Part shown: positions 19,272 through 28,195 of the stretch, piece by piece
Position numbering within the stretch: position 1 is the stretch's first letter
Layout: each line of letters begins with the position of its first letter
Source: Acidobacteriota bacterium
GTDB lineage: Bacteria > Acidobacteriota > Terriglobia > Acidiferrales > UBA7541
Reading direction: 5' to 3'
Length of the DNA stretch: 64,000 bases
Assembly: GCA_003223215.1 (NCBI GenBank)
Contig: QHYH01000090.1
Span: 62,001-126,000 of the forward strand
Notes under the pieces: model-generated
Database searches by the model: none
What the model saw: only the letters and a program-made list of their open reading frames with translations
Told to the model about the DNA's origin: nothing
Program-made: the position numbers and the translations under genes

Positions 19272-19702
19272 TCTGAATGCGGCTCATTGGACTTCTCCCG
19301 TCGCTGCGGCGCCCTTGCTGGCGTGAATTCGCTGATAGGTGCGGTAACGAAAGACGTCTGCTCTCCCCCATCCCTGCGCCTGCCGGACTCACCACATTCG
19401 CGATTATGCCTAGATTAGGAGCCATCGCGAAACCGGAATCTTACCGATCGCAGCATGGGCAGTTTGCACCGAAGATGTGGATTCCTTCGGCACTGGCGTT
19501 GCGGTAGGGACGACAGGCTTTTCTCCAAGAGTAGGCCAAGTGAGTCCTACTGCTGTCCCTGCTTGTTTCTTGGCGGGAAGCCGTCGAAGCTAAGTCCATG
19601 GCGAGTAAATATCGTCTCCGCGCGGCATTCCGGAACCAGTACAGGTAACTTTCAGGGGGGCTCATTGACGACGCTTGCGCCGGTTTATCTTAAGATTGAA
19701 GC
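19272..19702. other. Intergenic region of about 430 bases between the transposase scar and the transpeptidase gene
   Basis: No gene is supported. A minus-strand frame at 19441-19665 ends in a Cys-rich peptide (ANCPCCDR) that might be a leftover of the mobile element, but I cannot assign it. Confidence 0.35.
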
Positions 19703-20614
19703 GTGACCGCCAGACGATCAATCCTGGCTGCTCTAACAGTAACGCTATTCCTGCCTTTTTCCATCTGCTCTTCCAAGTTACACGACTTGCGGTTACAGCA
19801 AGCGGTGGATCGTGGCCTCGACGGATCTGCCGGAATAATCCCGGTAGTCGACGTCGAGTCCGCAGAAATCCTGGCCGCGAGAAATCTGGAATTCGCCAGC
19901 AAGCAGTTCATTCGGCCGGGTTCCACGCTCAAGCCGTTTGTCCTCATGGAACTCCTGGACTCCGCGAGACTGGACCCGAACGAGCGTTTGATCGCCCGAA
20001 GGCCGCTTCGCATCGGGGGCATGCGGCTCGATTGCAGTCACACCGCGGAGGTATCCGAGCTCGACGCAGACGATGCCATCGCCTACTCCTCGAACTCCTA
20101 CGTCGCAAAGGTTGCACTACGCATGAGCGGCGACGCGCTCACCGAAGCTCTGCGCCGCGGAGGACTCGATTCGCTGACGGGTTTGCTCCAGAGCGAGTCA
20201 ACCGGCCACATCGAGCGTCCTACAAACCAAGAGCAACTCCAGCTCATGGCCTTAGGTGCGCGCGGAATCGAAGTTACGCCGCTCGAACTGCTTGCCGCTT
20301 ACCGCAAACTCACGTTGACACGACGAAGCCGGAACCCTTCCGCGGACGAAGCTGTGTTTCTGGGCTTGGAGCACGCCATGACCTATGGCACGGCGCATGC
20401 AGCTGCTGTGGACGGAATGAAAATCGGCGGAAAAACGGGAACAGCGTCGGCCGCTAACAGCCCGCGAACGCATGGTATCTTCGTTGGCTATGCTCCCGCA
20501 GACCACCCGGAGATCGCCAGGGTTGTTTATGTTCCCCAGGGCCGCGGACTCGACGCCGCGCTCGAGGCGCACTCGGTCTTCGAGGAATATGGGCAAAGGA
20601 AGAAGAAATCGTGA
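19703..20614 (+). CDS. Small penicillin-binding transpeptidase-domain protein
   Basis: 303 residues, GTG start. An N-terminal hydrophobic segment (SILAALTVTLFLPFSIC) exports or anchors it. The serine transpeptidase motifs are all present: S74-T-L-K77 within RPGSTLKPF, S129-S-N131 within AYSSNSY, and K244-T-G-T within GGKTGTAS. The protein is therefore an acyl-serine enzyme able to act on peptidoglycan stem peptides, but it lacks the N-terminal dimerisation or transglycosylase modules of class A/B PBPs and is about half their size. Its TGA overlaps the GTG of the following SpoIID-type gene (GTGA), implying coupled translation. I infer a pair in which one partner cuts glycan strands and the other remodels peptides. 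Whether it is a DD-transpeptidase or carboxypeptidase cannot be decided. Confidence 0.85.
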   Translation: MTARRSILAALTVTLFLPFSICSSKLHDLRLQQAVDRGLDGSAGIIPVVDVESAEILAARNLEFASKQFIRPGSTLKPFVLMELLDSARLDPNERLIARRPLRIGGMRLDCSHTAEVSELDADDAIAYSSNSYVAKVALRMSGDALTEALRRGGLDSLTGLLQSESTGHIERPTNQEQLQLMALGARGIEVTPLELLAAYRKLTLTRRSRNPSADEAVFLGLEHAMTYGTAHAAAVDGMKIGGKTGTASAANSPRTHGIFVGYAPADHPEIARVVYVPQGRGLDAALEAHSVFEEYGQRKKKS

Positions 20615-22380
20615 AAATGCGGGCCCCATTTCTTTTCTTGTTGCTTATCGTTCCCTCCGTTCTGCCTGCCGAAGACGTCCAGGTACGAATCTACTCGGCG
20701 CACCCTCCTACGGCTCTGACGGTCTTGGCCATTGAGGGACACTTGCACTGGAGATCCTGCCCCGCGTGTCCCGAGGAGACCGGCCAAAGCTTGACCGTCG
20801 AGTCCGCGAAAGCAGGCACCCCCGCTCGAACGAAAGACCCGCAAAAGGAATTCTTGATCACTGGAATTTACAGGTTGCAGCCGCCAGATGGGCCAACTTT
20901 CTCTTCCTCGTTTCCTCTGCGCATTCAGGCGCCTGTCGGCGGTTTGGTCATTCTCGTCAGCGTGCCCATCGAGCAGTACGTCGAACACGTGGTGATGGCC
21001 GAGATCGGCGACTTCCGGAATTCCGAAGCGCTGAAAGCCATGGCGGTGGCCGCCAGGAGTTACGCCAAGCGGTTTAGCGGGCAGCATGCCAAGGAAGGAT
21101 TCGATTTCTGCGATACGACCCATTGCCAGGTCTTCTACTGGAGGAGTGTGACAGAGCGGATTCGCATGGCCGCCGAAGCGACACGCGGAGAGTACGTTTC
21201 CTATGAGGGGAGGCCAGCCGCGACGTTTTATCACCAGAATTGCGGTGGCACCACAGCCGCCGGCGGCGAAACCTGGGCGGAGATCTCCGAGCCCTACTTG
21301 CCCATCCACCAAGATCCTTTTTGCCTGAAAACGGGCGGCCTCAAATGGCAAGCGACTCTGACGCATGAAGAAATGAACAGAGCTCTCGGCATGTCGGGTT
21401 TCGAACCTCCCGAGAACTGGCTAAAGCTCGCAATCAGTTTGCGCAACACCAGCGGACGGGTGCGCACCGTGAACCTGTCCGGCGGAAATCCGGCAAGTGT
21501 TCCGCTCCCCGGATCTTCCCTGCGCTTCGCGGTGAATCGCATGTTCGGGTGGAACAAAATTCGCAGCGACTTGTACGATGTTCGGAATTCCGGCGGCAAA
21601 ATCCTGTTCTCCGGCCGCGGTGCCGGACACGGCGTTGGCCTTTGCCAGGCGGGCGCCGAAGAGATGGCGCGTCAAGGCAAGACTTATAAAGAAATCCTTA
21701 GCTTCTACTATCCCGGAACGCAACTGAGCTCTTCCGAGAGTGAAACCTGGCAGAAGCGCTCGGACGAACGCTTCGATCTGATCAGCACCGATCCCGATGC
21801 GGACTCGAGCCTTTTTCCCGTGGCCGAGCGCCTCTTGCGCGAGGCTGAGAACGACGTTGGCTGGCGCCTTCCTTTTCACGTACGGTTGCAGGTTTTTTCG
21901 ACGCTGGACAGCTATCGCAAAACCACCGGCCAGCCCGGATGGGTGGCCGCTTCGACGCGCGGCCAGACCATTCGCTTGCAGCCTCTTGCGGAGTTGCGGC
22001 GCCGATCAATTCTCGAACCCACGCTGCGGCATGAGCTCTATCATCTTTTGGTCGAAACGAGGGCGTCGCGAGGCATGCCGCTGTGGTTTCGCGCGGGCCT
22101 GACACTCTACTTGTCAAATCCCGCGGTTCCCGAAACGAGCTCGTCGCCGATGACTGTCGAGGAGATCGAGCAGATTCTGAGGCACGGAGACACACGCGAA
22201 AATACGGAGAGGGCTTACGGCTCGGCCCACGCCGTCGTAGCCGCTCTGGCGAGACAGCATGGAAAGCAAGCGGTGCTTGGGTGGTTAAGCGGCGGCCTGC
22301 CCGCCGACCTCTTCCGCAGCACGGCCCGCTCGCCCCACAACGGAACAAACGAGCAGCCGCCAGGCAAGAAGCCCGAGTAG
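20611..22380 (+). CDS. SpoIID/LytB-domain protein with C-terminal peptidase-MA-like domain
   Basis: 589 residues, GTG start overlapping the upstream stop. The signal peptide (FLFLLLIVPSVLPAED) is followed by a SpoIID/LytB domain. Its landmarks are VPIEQYVEHVVMAEIGDF, with the Glu expected to be catalytic in SpoIID lytic transglycosylases, then EALKAMAVAARSYA, HQNCGGTTAAGGE and GRGAGHGVGLCQAGAEEMA. SpoIID cleaves peptidoglycan glycan strands at denuded sites. After residue about 385 comes a second region resembling peptidase-MA metalloproteases, with RHELYHLLVE (HExxH-like) and MPLWFRAGLTLYLS. In that family the second motif usually has a Glu (WxxEGL); here it is Ala, so the protease site may be incomplete. 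Coupled to the transpeptidase gene, it probably acts in cell-wall remodelling rather than sporulation. Confidence 0.85.
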   Translation: MKMRAPFLFLLLIVPSVLPAEDVQVRIYSAHPPTALTVLAIEGHLHWRSCPACPEETGQSLTVESAKAGTPARTKDPQKEFLITGIYRLQPPDGPTFSSSFPLRIQAPVGGLVILVSVPIEQYVEHVVMAEIGDFRNSEALKAMAVAARSYAKRFSGQHAKEGFDFCDTTHCQVFYWRSVTERIRMAAEATRGEYVSYEGRPAATFYHQNCGGTTAAGGETWAEISEPYLPIHQDPFCLKTGGLKWQATLTHEEMNRALGMSGFEPPENWLKLAISLRNTSGRVRTVNLSGGNPASVPLPGSSLRFAVNRMFGWNKIRSDLYDVRNSGGKILFSGRGAGHGVGLCQAGAEEMARQGKTYKEILSFYYPGTQLSSSESETWQKRSDERFDLISTDPDADSSLFPVAERLLREAENDVGWRLPFHVRLQVFSTLDSYRKTTGQPGWVAASTRGQTIRLQPLAELRRRSILEPTLRHELYHLLVETRASRGMPLWFRAGLTLYLSNPAVPETSSSPMTVEEIEQILRHGDTRENTERAYGSAHAVVAALARQHGKQAVLGWLSGGLPADLFRSTARSPHNGTNEQPPGKKPE

Positions 22381-22626
22381 ATAAGAAAGGAAGCCGCGAA
22401 AAACGAGGGTTTCCGTTTCCCCTGCGAAAGTCCGAGCGGCGGAAATCCGGCGTCCAGGCCATGATCTTTCCGGGGCCAGCACTCCCGCTTGCCGTAGCAT
22501 TCGGGCTAACTCGGAGAACGGAGCCTTTGCCGCTGCGATGATTTCACTTAAGATGAGCCTAGCGCTGGCTGACGTTTTCGGTAAGAGATTCGGTCAGATC
22601 GGTTCGAGTTTTGGGAGAGTGATCGT

Positions 22627-23526
22627 ATGAAACCAATCAGAAGCTTCCTGGGGACGCTCCTCTGGCTGTCAATCGTATCCAATTCATCAGGACAGGAAAT
22701 GAAAGCCGCAAACCCGGCCGCCGCTCCGCCGAAGCTCCTCGTCCTTGTTCAGCAGGAGGTCCAACTTGGAAGGACAAGCGAACGCCGAAAACTACTGGCC
22801 ACTATCTCTCGCGCCTGCGATCGTTTGGACGCCCCTAGCTTCTGGATTGACCTGCAATCGTTGACCGGAACGCGCGAAACGCTTACCTTCGACCCCTTTG
22901 ATACCTTCGAACAGTTGCAGCAAGCCAACAGCGGCTGGAAGCAGTTCTTTGCCGCCCATCCTGACCTGGCGCAGACACAGGGAGAAATCGACTCCTTGCT
23001 TGCGAGCGAGCGCACCCTCGTCGCCCTGCGCCGCGACGATTTGGGTGCACCTCCGGCGGAGGACATTGATCTTTCCGAAGCGCGCTTTATGAGGGTCCTC
23101 GAAGTGCGCCTTCTCCCGGGCCATGGAAGGGATTTTGAAGAGTCCATAAAGCTTTGGGGCGATGCGCACGCGAAGGTAAAAGGAGAGGTTCCCTGGGTTG
23201 TCTACCGGGTGAACGAAGGCACCTCCGCTCCCACTTTTCTTGTTTTCTTGCCCCTTTCCGACCTCAAGGAGTATGACGATCTTTTAGAGCAGCGAGAAGA
23301 AATCTTGCAAGAGAATGAAGGTGAAGACATCGCCGAGCGTTTAAGGCAGACTGCCCGCGAAGCTTACGCAAGCATCGAAAGCAATTTATATGTGGTACAT
23401 CCCGAGACGTCGCACGTACCCAGAGATTTTGCTGCCAGCGAAGCGGATTTTTGGAGGCCTGCGAGCCCGGCGGAACCGAAGCCCGAAGTCAAACCGAGCG
23501 TAAGCCATTTAAAGAAAAAGCCCTAA
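22627..23526 (+). CDS. Secreted protein of unknown function
   Basis: 299 residues. ATG at 22627; the upstream GGGAG is spaced acceptably. A signal peptide (FLGTLLWLSIVSNSSGQ) is followed by a compact alpha/beta-looking sequence without cysteines beyond one at residue about 62. It has a repeat-like symmetry of two halves: QQEVQLGRTSERRKLLATI early, and RVLEVRLLPGHGRDFEESIK later. The second half resembles dimeric alpha/beta-barrel proteins, in which such a strand begins each subunit. The C-terminus is a Lys/Pro-rich tail. I do not recognise the family and assign no function. It is 246 bases after the SpoIID gene and 157-230 before pilM. Confidence 0.65.
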   Translation: MKPIRSFLGTLLWLSIVSNSSGQEMKAANPAAAPPKLLVLVQQEVQLGRTSERRKLLATISRACDRLDAPSFWIDLQSLTGTRETLTFDPFDTFEQLQQANSGWKQFFAAHPDLAQTQGEIDSLLASERTLVALRRDDLGAPPAEDIDLSEARFMRVLEVRLLPGHGRDFEESIKLWGDAHAKVKGEVPWVVYRVNEGTSAPTFLVFLPLSDLKEYDDLLEQREEILQENEGEDIAERLRQTAREAYASIESNLYVVHPETSHVPRDFAASEADFWRPASPAEPKPEVKPSVSHLKKKP

Positions 23527-23758
23527 CCTAGAATAAACCGTGTGGCAGGAGGAGTTTGCCGTTCCGCAATGGTCTATCCTTCGCGTAGGTCTAAGGTCAG
23601 GTGATGGCGGAAGTGGTAATGACACAAGAGCGACACGAGATCGAACAAGCGAAGTCCGCCGAGCCATTATGGCTTGAAAATCGATGGGGCGGGGTGAATC
23701 CTTGGCTATGACGGCCACATTTCGGCGGGGGATATACCGGAGCGGGAGAGTGCGCCGC

Positions 23759-24679
23759 ATGGCTCGCTGGTTCAACGCGATGCCGCATCCTCCGCTGGCG
23801 ATCGAGATTTCCCCAGAGCGAGTATCGTTGGTCCGCTGGTCCCGAGGCGGAGCGTTAGAGGACCTGGCGGTCGAGGCGCTCGGGCCCGGTGTCCTCGCAC
23901 CTTCGGCAGTTGCAGCCAACATGGTGGATTTGGCCGCGGTCAAAGCGGGCGTCGAGAGTGTGTGTAAGCGGTTGCATGTGCGGGAAGGCGATGCCGCCCT
24001 GCTCCTGCCGGATCCGGTGATCCGCGTGTTTGTCCAGCATTTCGAAGATTTCCCGCGTTCCTCCGCGGAAGCCTTGCCGTTGTTACGCTGGAGGTTAAGA
24101 AAAAGCGTGCCGTTTGATTTGGAGGAGATGCTGGTTTCCTACACCCGTCAGGCGCCGCGCGAGAACGGCGTGAATGTGGTGGCGGCACTCGCGCGGCTCC
24201 CGATTGTCCGGGAATACGAGGAGGTCGTCCGGGCCGCCAAACTCCGACCCGGCGTGGTTCTCAGTTCCTCGATCGCGGCGGTGGCATTGTTGGACGATAA
24301 GCGGCCCACGCTTATGGTACGCATTGCGGGCAACGCGCTTACCACCGCCATCGTTCGCGGGGGCGTGTTGTGCGGGTATCGCTGCACCGAGCTGCCCGTA
24401 CACAGCAGCCAGCTGGCTCCGAGAATGCTGCTCGATGAAATCTTCCCGGTGGCCGCTTATTATCAGGATACCTGGCAGGAGCAGGTTCAGTCCGTGGTCG
24501 TCTCGGGGCTGGGAGCCCGGATGCCCGACTTTTTACCTCTCCTCGAAGAGGAATTTCACTGCCCGGTCAATTCCCTTTTGCAATCAGCCATCAAAAGCGG
24601 GCGAGTTCCCGAACCCGCCCAACGCTTGGCCGACCGTGAACTCGAAGGACTGCTTGGCTGGATGTGGTATCGTGCTTGA
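23759..24679 (+). CDS. pilM: PilM-like type IV pilus assembly ATPase
   Basis: About 306 residues from the ATG at 23759 (MARWFNAMPHPP); in-frame ATGs at 23684 and 23708 are alternatives. PilM is an actin-like ATPase that forms a cytoplasmic ring and binds the N-terminus of PilN. The sequence begins LAIEISPERVSLVRW, the first actin-fold phosphate loop. It continues with the diagnostic segment LPLLRWRLRKSVPFDLEEML and ends with the second domain (SVVVSGLGARMPDFLPLLEE). It is shorter than Pseudomonas PilM (about 350) and divergent. It is the first of four consecutive genes pilM-N-O-P; spacing to pilN is 36 bases. Confidence 0.82.
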   Translation: MARWFNAMPHPPLAIEISPERVSLVRWSRGGALEDLAVEALGPGVLAPSAVAANMVDLAAVKAGVESVCKRLHVREGDAALLLPDPVIRVFVQHFEDFPRSSAEALPLLRWRLRKSVPFDLEEMLVSYTRQAPRENGVNVVAALARLPIVREYEEVVRAAKLRPGVVLSSSIAAVALLDDKRPTLMVRIAGNALTTAIVRGGVLCGYRCTELPVHSSQLAPRMLLDEIFPVAAYYQDTWQEQVQSVVVSGLGARMPDFLPLLEEEFHCPVNSLLQSAIKSGRVPEPAQRLADRELEGLLGWMWYRA

Positions 24680-24715
24680 ATGGAGTGACCATTTCTCTCG
24701 CCGAACTCAGCAACG

Positions 24716-25282
24716 ATGATACTTAACGTCAATCTAGCCACCGAGCCGCTTGAAAGGCATCGCCGCTTCCGGGTGTTTTCCGCCCTCCTTGGCGTGGTCG
24801 CGGCGGCCGGTTGCCTCGCGCTCGCTTGGCACGTGTATGTTCTTTGGATGGCGGAAACCGCATTCCGCACGGAGAGTGCCAGCGTTTCAAAAGAAATGGA
24901 AGAGCTGACCGCCGAACGGGACAAGCTCGATCGTTTCTTTTCAGAACCGGAAAATGCGAAGCTTGACGAGCGCGCCTCCTTTATTAACGCGATTATCGAT
25001 GCGAAAAGCTTTAATTGGACCAACATGTTTATGGATCTCGAGAAGATTTTGCCGATCGGAGTGCACGTGATCAGCATCGAGCCGAAACAGGTGAACGGAC
25101 AGGCTAGCGTCAAGCTTACCATTGGAGCCGCGAGCGACGAGGCGAAGGGCAAGTTTCTCCATGCTCTGGAACAATCCAATGTGTTCTCCCATCTCCAACT
25201 GATTAACGTTCGCCCGCCATCACGTCAGACCGCCGGCGACCAAGTGGAACTGGAGCTCACGGTGATCTATTCGAGGGCATGA
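24716..25282 (+). CDS. pilN: PilN-like inner-membrane alignment protein
   Basis: 188 residues. The N-terminal cytoplasmic motif ILNVNLATEPLERHRRF is the PilN peptide that docks into PilM. One membrane helix (VFSALLGVVAAAGCLALAW) and a coiled-coil periplasmic segment (SVSKEMEELTAERDKL) follow, with a small ferredoxin-like domain at the end (PIGVHVISIEPKQVNGQASV). PilN pairs with PilO to link the cytoplasmic motor with the outer-membrane secretin. The stop TGA overlaps the start of pilO (ATGA), indicating coupled translation. Confidence 0.88.
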   Translation: MILNVNLATEPLERHRRFRVFSALLGVVAAAGCLALAWHVYVLWMAETAFRTESASVSKEMEELTAERDKLDRFFSEPENAKLDERASFINAIIDAKSFNWTNMFMDLEKILPIGVHVISIEPKQVNGQASVKLTIGAASDEAKGKFLHALEQSNVFSHLQLINVRPPSRQTAGDQVELELTVIYSRA

Positions 25283-25836
25283 TGAAGATCGAATTTCCAA
25301 CACAAAAGATGATCATTATCGCGGGACTGGTTATTTTGATCGCCGCGGATGCAATTTTGGCGCTTTATGCGATCGAGTCAACCACAAGATTTTCGCGAAA
25401 TGAGCTGGCCGGCCAGAAAACACAAATAAAACTTCTCAAAGCGGATATCAAGCGTGCCCTGGCTATTCAGAGGAGTATCCCGCAGACCAAGGCGGATTGT
25501 GAGCGATTCGAAAATTCCCTTTATGCGAGCAGCGCGGGCTACTCGGCGGTCACGGACGAAATGACGGGATTCGCGAAGCAGGCTGGATTGCAGGTGGTTT
25601 CGCTCGCGTTCCACCCTAAGGAGCTTCCTGGCAGAAACGTGGTCGAACTCGGACTGGATGCCACGGTGAATGGCGATTACAAAGGCGTGGTGCGATTCCT
25701 GAACGGCTTGCAGCGCTCCAAGAACTTTTACATCATTGATACGCTGACGGTCGCGGCGGAGCCGACCGCTCAGGCGGGTGCGGGACCGCTTCGCGTGGCG
25801 TTGAGCTTGCGATCGTACTTCAAGAATGCGGCGTGA
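25279..25836 (+). CDS. pilO: PilO-like inner-membrane alignment protein
   Basis: 185 residues; two consecutive ATGs (25279 and 25282) could serve as start. A membrane helix (MIIIAGLVILIAADAILALYA) is followed by a coiled coil (AGQKTQIKLLKADIKRAL) and a ferredoxin-like domain (LQVVSLAFHPKELP; GDYKGVVRFLNGLQRSKNF). This is the PilO plan, and the protein is expected to heterodimerise with PilN. Only 3 bases separate its stop from the next start, so all four genes look like one transcript. Confidence 0.86.
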   Translation: MMKIEFPTQKMIIIAGLVILIAADAILALYAIESTTRFSRNELAGQKTQIKLLKADIKRALAIQRSIPQTKADCERFENSLYASSAGYSAVTDEMTGFAKQAGLQVVSLAFHPKELPGRNVVELGLDATVNGDYKGVVRFLNGLQRSKNFYIIDTLTVAAEPTAQAGAGPLRVALSLRSYFKNAA

Positions 25837-25839
25837 CGG

Positions 25840-26382
25840 ATGAAACAGAGAAAAAGCGCCGAGATCGCGGTACTCGTTACGCTCCTCCTGGCGGGCGTAG
25901 CGATGTGGTATTACTATACCCGTCCTCCTGCCGAGGCAGCTCATGCTTCGACAGTTTCGAACTACAAACCAATGAAAGTGGAAAACCCACAGATCCATTG
26001 GGAACGCCTGGCAGAGGCGCAGAACACGGAGTATAAACCCAGCCCGCGTGACATCTTTAGCCGTGATCTGCCTCCCCCTCCGCCCAAACCCGTGCATGTG
26101 CCGGGGCCCGGTGACAACGACTACGTTGCGCCGCCGCCACCGCCCCCGCCCCCGCCGCCGCAACTTCCTCTAAAATATTTTGGCGAAGGGCAGGCCCAGG
26201 CCGGCGCCGGTCGCCGTGCCTTTCTGTCGGATGGAGACTCGGTTTTCATCGTCGCCGAAGGCGACATCGTCCTCGGCCGCTACCGCATCATAAAAATCAA
26301 TCACACGAACCTTGAGTTTGAGGAGATCAGCAGCGGCCGTCATGCCACGGCCAAGCTTGAAGATGAGGGGCCGCCGGTCTGA
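25840..26382 (+). CDS. PilP-like pilus assembly protein with polyproline linker
   Basis: 180 residues in the position of pilP. An N-terminal membrane helix (IAVLVTLLLAGVAMWYYY) replaces the lipoprotein signal usual for PilP. A long proline linker, including ten prolines in a row near residue 102, leads to a small beta domain (FLSDGDSVFIVAEGDIVLG, then YRIIKINHTNLEFEEI). That domain fits the HR/PilP beta-sandwich that binds the secretin. In canonical systems PilP connects PilN/O to PilQ; the secretin here is encoded 5 kb downstream at 31415. Assignment rests on position and the beta domain, so I leave the symbol blank. Confidence 0.75.
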   Translation: MKQRKSAEIAVLVTLLLAGVAMWYYYTRPPAEAAHASTVSNYKPMKVENPQIHWERLAEAQNTEYKPSPRDIFSRDLPPPPPKPVHVPGPGDNDYVAPPPPPPPPPPQLPLKYFGEGQAQAGAGRRAFLSDGDSVFIVAEGDIVLGRYRIIKINHTNLEFEEISSGRHATAKLEDEGPPV

Positions 26383-26521
26383 TCGTTCCGCGCTCGTGAC
26401 CCCCTCGAACGAGAGATCCTGGCCGAACTCCAGCACGCCTGCCCCGACGACAGGGGAATCTTGGATCTGATTTTGATGCGATCGAGCGACGCGGGCGATT
26501 TTCGCGCGGGAAGTAGCTTAA

Positions 26522-28195
26522 CTAATTCGCCAACCGAAATTCAATCCGCACATGAGCGTGGAAGTCTACCGGCTGTCCGCTGCGTAGCGCCGGCCGGAAG
26601 CGAATCTGTCTTGCTGCCTGCATTGCGGCTTCATCAAGGCCGTGTCCCAGGCCGCTCACTACACGAATCACCTGCAGTTGGCCTGATGCGAGGAAGATCA
26701 CCTCGAGCACCACGTCTCCCTCCAATTTTATCGTGCGGGCTTCGGTCGAATAACCCGGATTGGGCTTGCTCAGGATAGCCACGCCAGTGGTCGTCCCTCC
26801 CGTTCCAGCCTCGCCCGTCGCCGCGCCGCTGCTCTTGGAACCGTCTGAGGCGAGCGTTCCGCGTGCACCCTGGGCGCCACCGGTGCCGTTGCCCATGCCC
26901 GGACCGCCAGGCAGATTTGGCGAGCCGGCCGGGTTGATGTTCGCAGCCTTGCTGGGACTCGCGGGGCCGCGAATTCCATGGGGGTCGCCAAAGCCGCCCG
27001 TTTGCACTTTGCTGGCGGCAGCCACCACCGTCGCCGGCAGACTACCTAAGCCGAGGCTGGGAGCTTTGATCTCTTCCTTCGCACGCATTGGCTGGAGGTT
27101 GGGAGCTTTGAGCTCTTCTTGCGGACGCTTTGGCCGGCCCGAGGTCAGCACAATCTCCGCTTGCGCAAACATCGGCTTGAGCTCCACCGGCTGCGCTTCC
27201 ACCTTGCGAGCCTTCGGCAGTTGAGGTTTCAGAACCAGAAAAACATGCGGCTGCCTGGGATTCAATTTCGGCGGTTCAACCTCCACCGGTTTAGGCTTAG
27301 GCACTATCGGCTTGGGTCGCGGCTGGATTTTAGGTGTCGCCTTTGGCGGAGGTGGCGGTGGAGTTGTCGAAGGGATCTCAATGTGTGTGACCGGTTGCAT
27401 CAACTGCACAACATCAAATCGGAGCGCCGTCTCCATTTGCCGGGGGAAAATCATCGGGCTTAGGAGCAGGAGACCCAAGAAGGCCAATTGCGCGGCCGCG
27501 CTCACACCGATCAGGTTCCAGCGCGGCTCCGGTTCAGGCAAAAGTTCAAAACGCGCGGAGGTTCTCCTCCTCGGGATCGCCTCTCTCGCGGCTGGCGGCG
27601 CGGGGCTTCTGCGGTATGGGTGCGAGTCGACGCTCAAGCGCGCGTCCCTCTTTACGGGGGCGAGGTTTCTCGGTTGCGACTCTCCACCGGCGCGGAGCTC
27701 ACGCGAAACGGGGACAGCAGCCCTAGCGTTCTGGTGCAAATTCACGCTCAAGCGCGCTTCACTCTTTAGGGGGACGGGGTTTCTCCTGAAGTGAGACTCT
27801 TGACCGCGCACTTCACGCGAAAGGAGGGCGCTGCCAGGATGCTCGACGTTCACGCTCAAGCGCGCTTCACCGTTCCCTGTGCCGTTTCTGCGGATGAGGT
27901 TCGACACTTCGCGGGCGCGCAATTCACGCGAAGGGGGGACAGGGCTTTGCGGCTGCTGGTCGCGCGCCACGCTCGACCGCGCCTGACTCCCTGTGGGAGC
28001 AGGTTCTCTCGGGACAGGGTTCGACGCTTCGACGGGTAACTCACGCGAGGAAGGGGGAGAGCTCGCGCGCTCGGAGTTCAATTGTCCGCCCAGGCGCTGC
28101 TTGAACGCATTCGATTCGAGAACCGAATTCGGGCCCTCGAATTCGCCCGGTCGCGCGTAACGTCTGCGAAGATCGATTGGTGCGGAATCCGACAT
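26522..28195 (-). CDS. TonB-family energy transducer with long repeat-bearing cytoplasmic N-terminus
   Basis: 557 residues. Residues 1-225 are hydrophilic and contain four repeats of about 38 residues. One membrane helix follows (WNLIGVSAAAQLAFLGLLLL, residues 226-245), then a Pro/Lys-rich periplasmic spacer (PPPPPPKATPKIQPRPKP), a Gly-rich stretch, and a C-terminal TonB domain. That domain has GVAILSKPNPGYSTEARTIK, then LEGDVVLEVIFLASGQLQV and AAMQAARQIRFRPALRSGQP. The TonB domain transmits proton-motive force to outer-membrane receptors, of which this window has two. Ordinary TonB has only a few cytoplasmic residues before the helix, so the N-terminal region is unusual and may bind a cytoplasmic partner. 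No exbB/exbD are adjacent. It converges on the pil genes, 139 bases from the pilP-like stop. Confidence 0.87.
   Translation of the reverse strand: MSDSAPIDLRRRYARPGEFEGPNSVLESNAFKQRLGGQLNSERASSPPSSRELPVEASNPVPREPAPTGSQARSSVARDQQPQSPVPPSRELRAREVSNLIRRNGTGNGEARLSVNVEHPGSALLSREVRGQESHFRRNPVPLKSEARLSVNLHQNARAAVPVSRELRAGGESQPRNLAPVKRDARLSVDSHPYRRSPAPPAAREAIPRRRTSARFELLPEPEPRWNLIGVSAAAQLAFLGLLLLSPMIFPRQMETALRFDVVQLMQPVTHIEIPSTTPPPPPPKATPKIQPRPKPIVPKPKPVEVEPPKLNPRQPHVFLVLKPQLPKARKVEAQPVELKPMFAQAEIVLTSGRPKRPQEELKAPNLQPMRAKEEIKAPSLGLGSLPATVVAAASKVQTGGFGDPHGIRGPASPSKAANINPAGSPNLPGGPGMGNGTGGAQGARGTLASDGSKSSGAATGEAGTGGTTTGVAILSKPNPGYSTEARTIKLEGDVVLEVIFLASGQLQVIRVVSGLGHGLDEAAMQAARQIRFRPALRSGQPVDFHAHVRIEFRLAN
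27590..28048 (-). repeat. Four tandem ~38-codon repeats inside the TonB gene
   Basis: Protein units begin SRELPVEASN (residue 50), SRELRAREVS (89), SREVRGQESH (126) and SRELRAGGES (164). The last three share a second block, EARLSVNVEH / EARLSVNLHQ / DARLSVDSHP. Units are 37-39 residues, diverged in sequence but regular in spacing. The nucleotide sequence shows recurring TCACGCTCAAGCGCG-like words on the plus strand. Confidence 0.75.

Noticed and set aside
26100-26165. Proline-codon tract considered as a simple-sequence repeat locus for phase variation
   Set aside because: Codons alternate irregularly (CCG, CCA, CCC), so slippage is not favoured; it is an ordinary linker.
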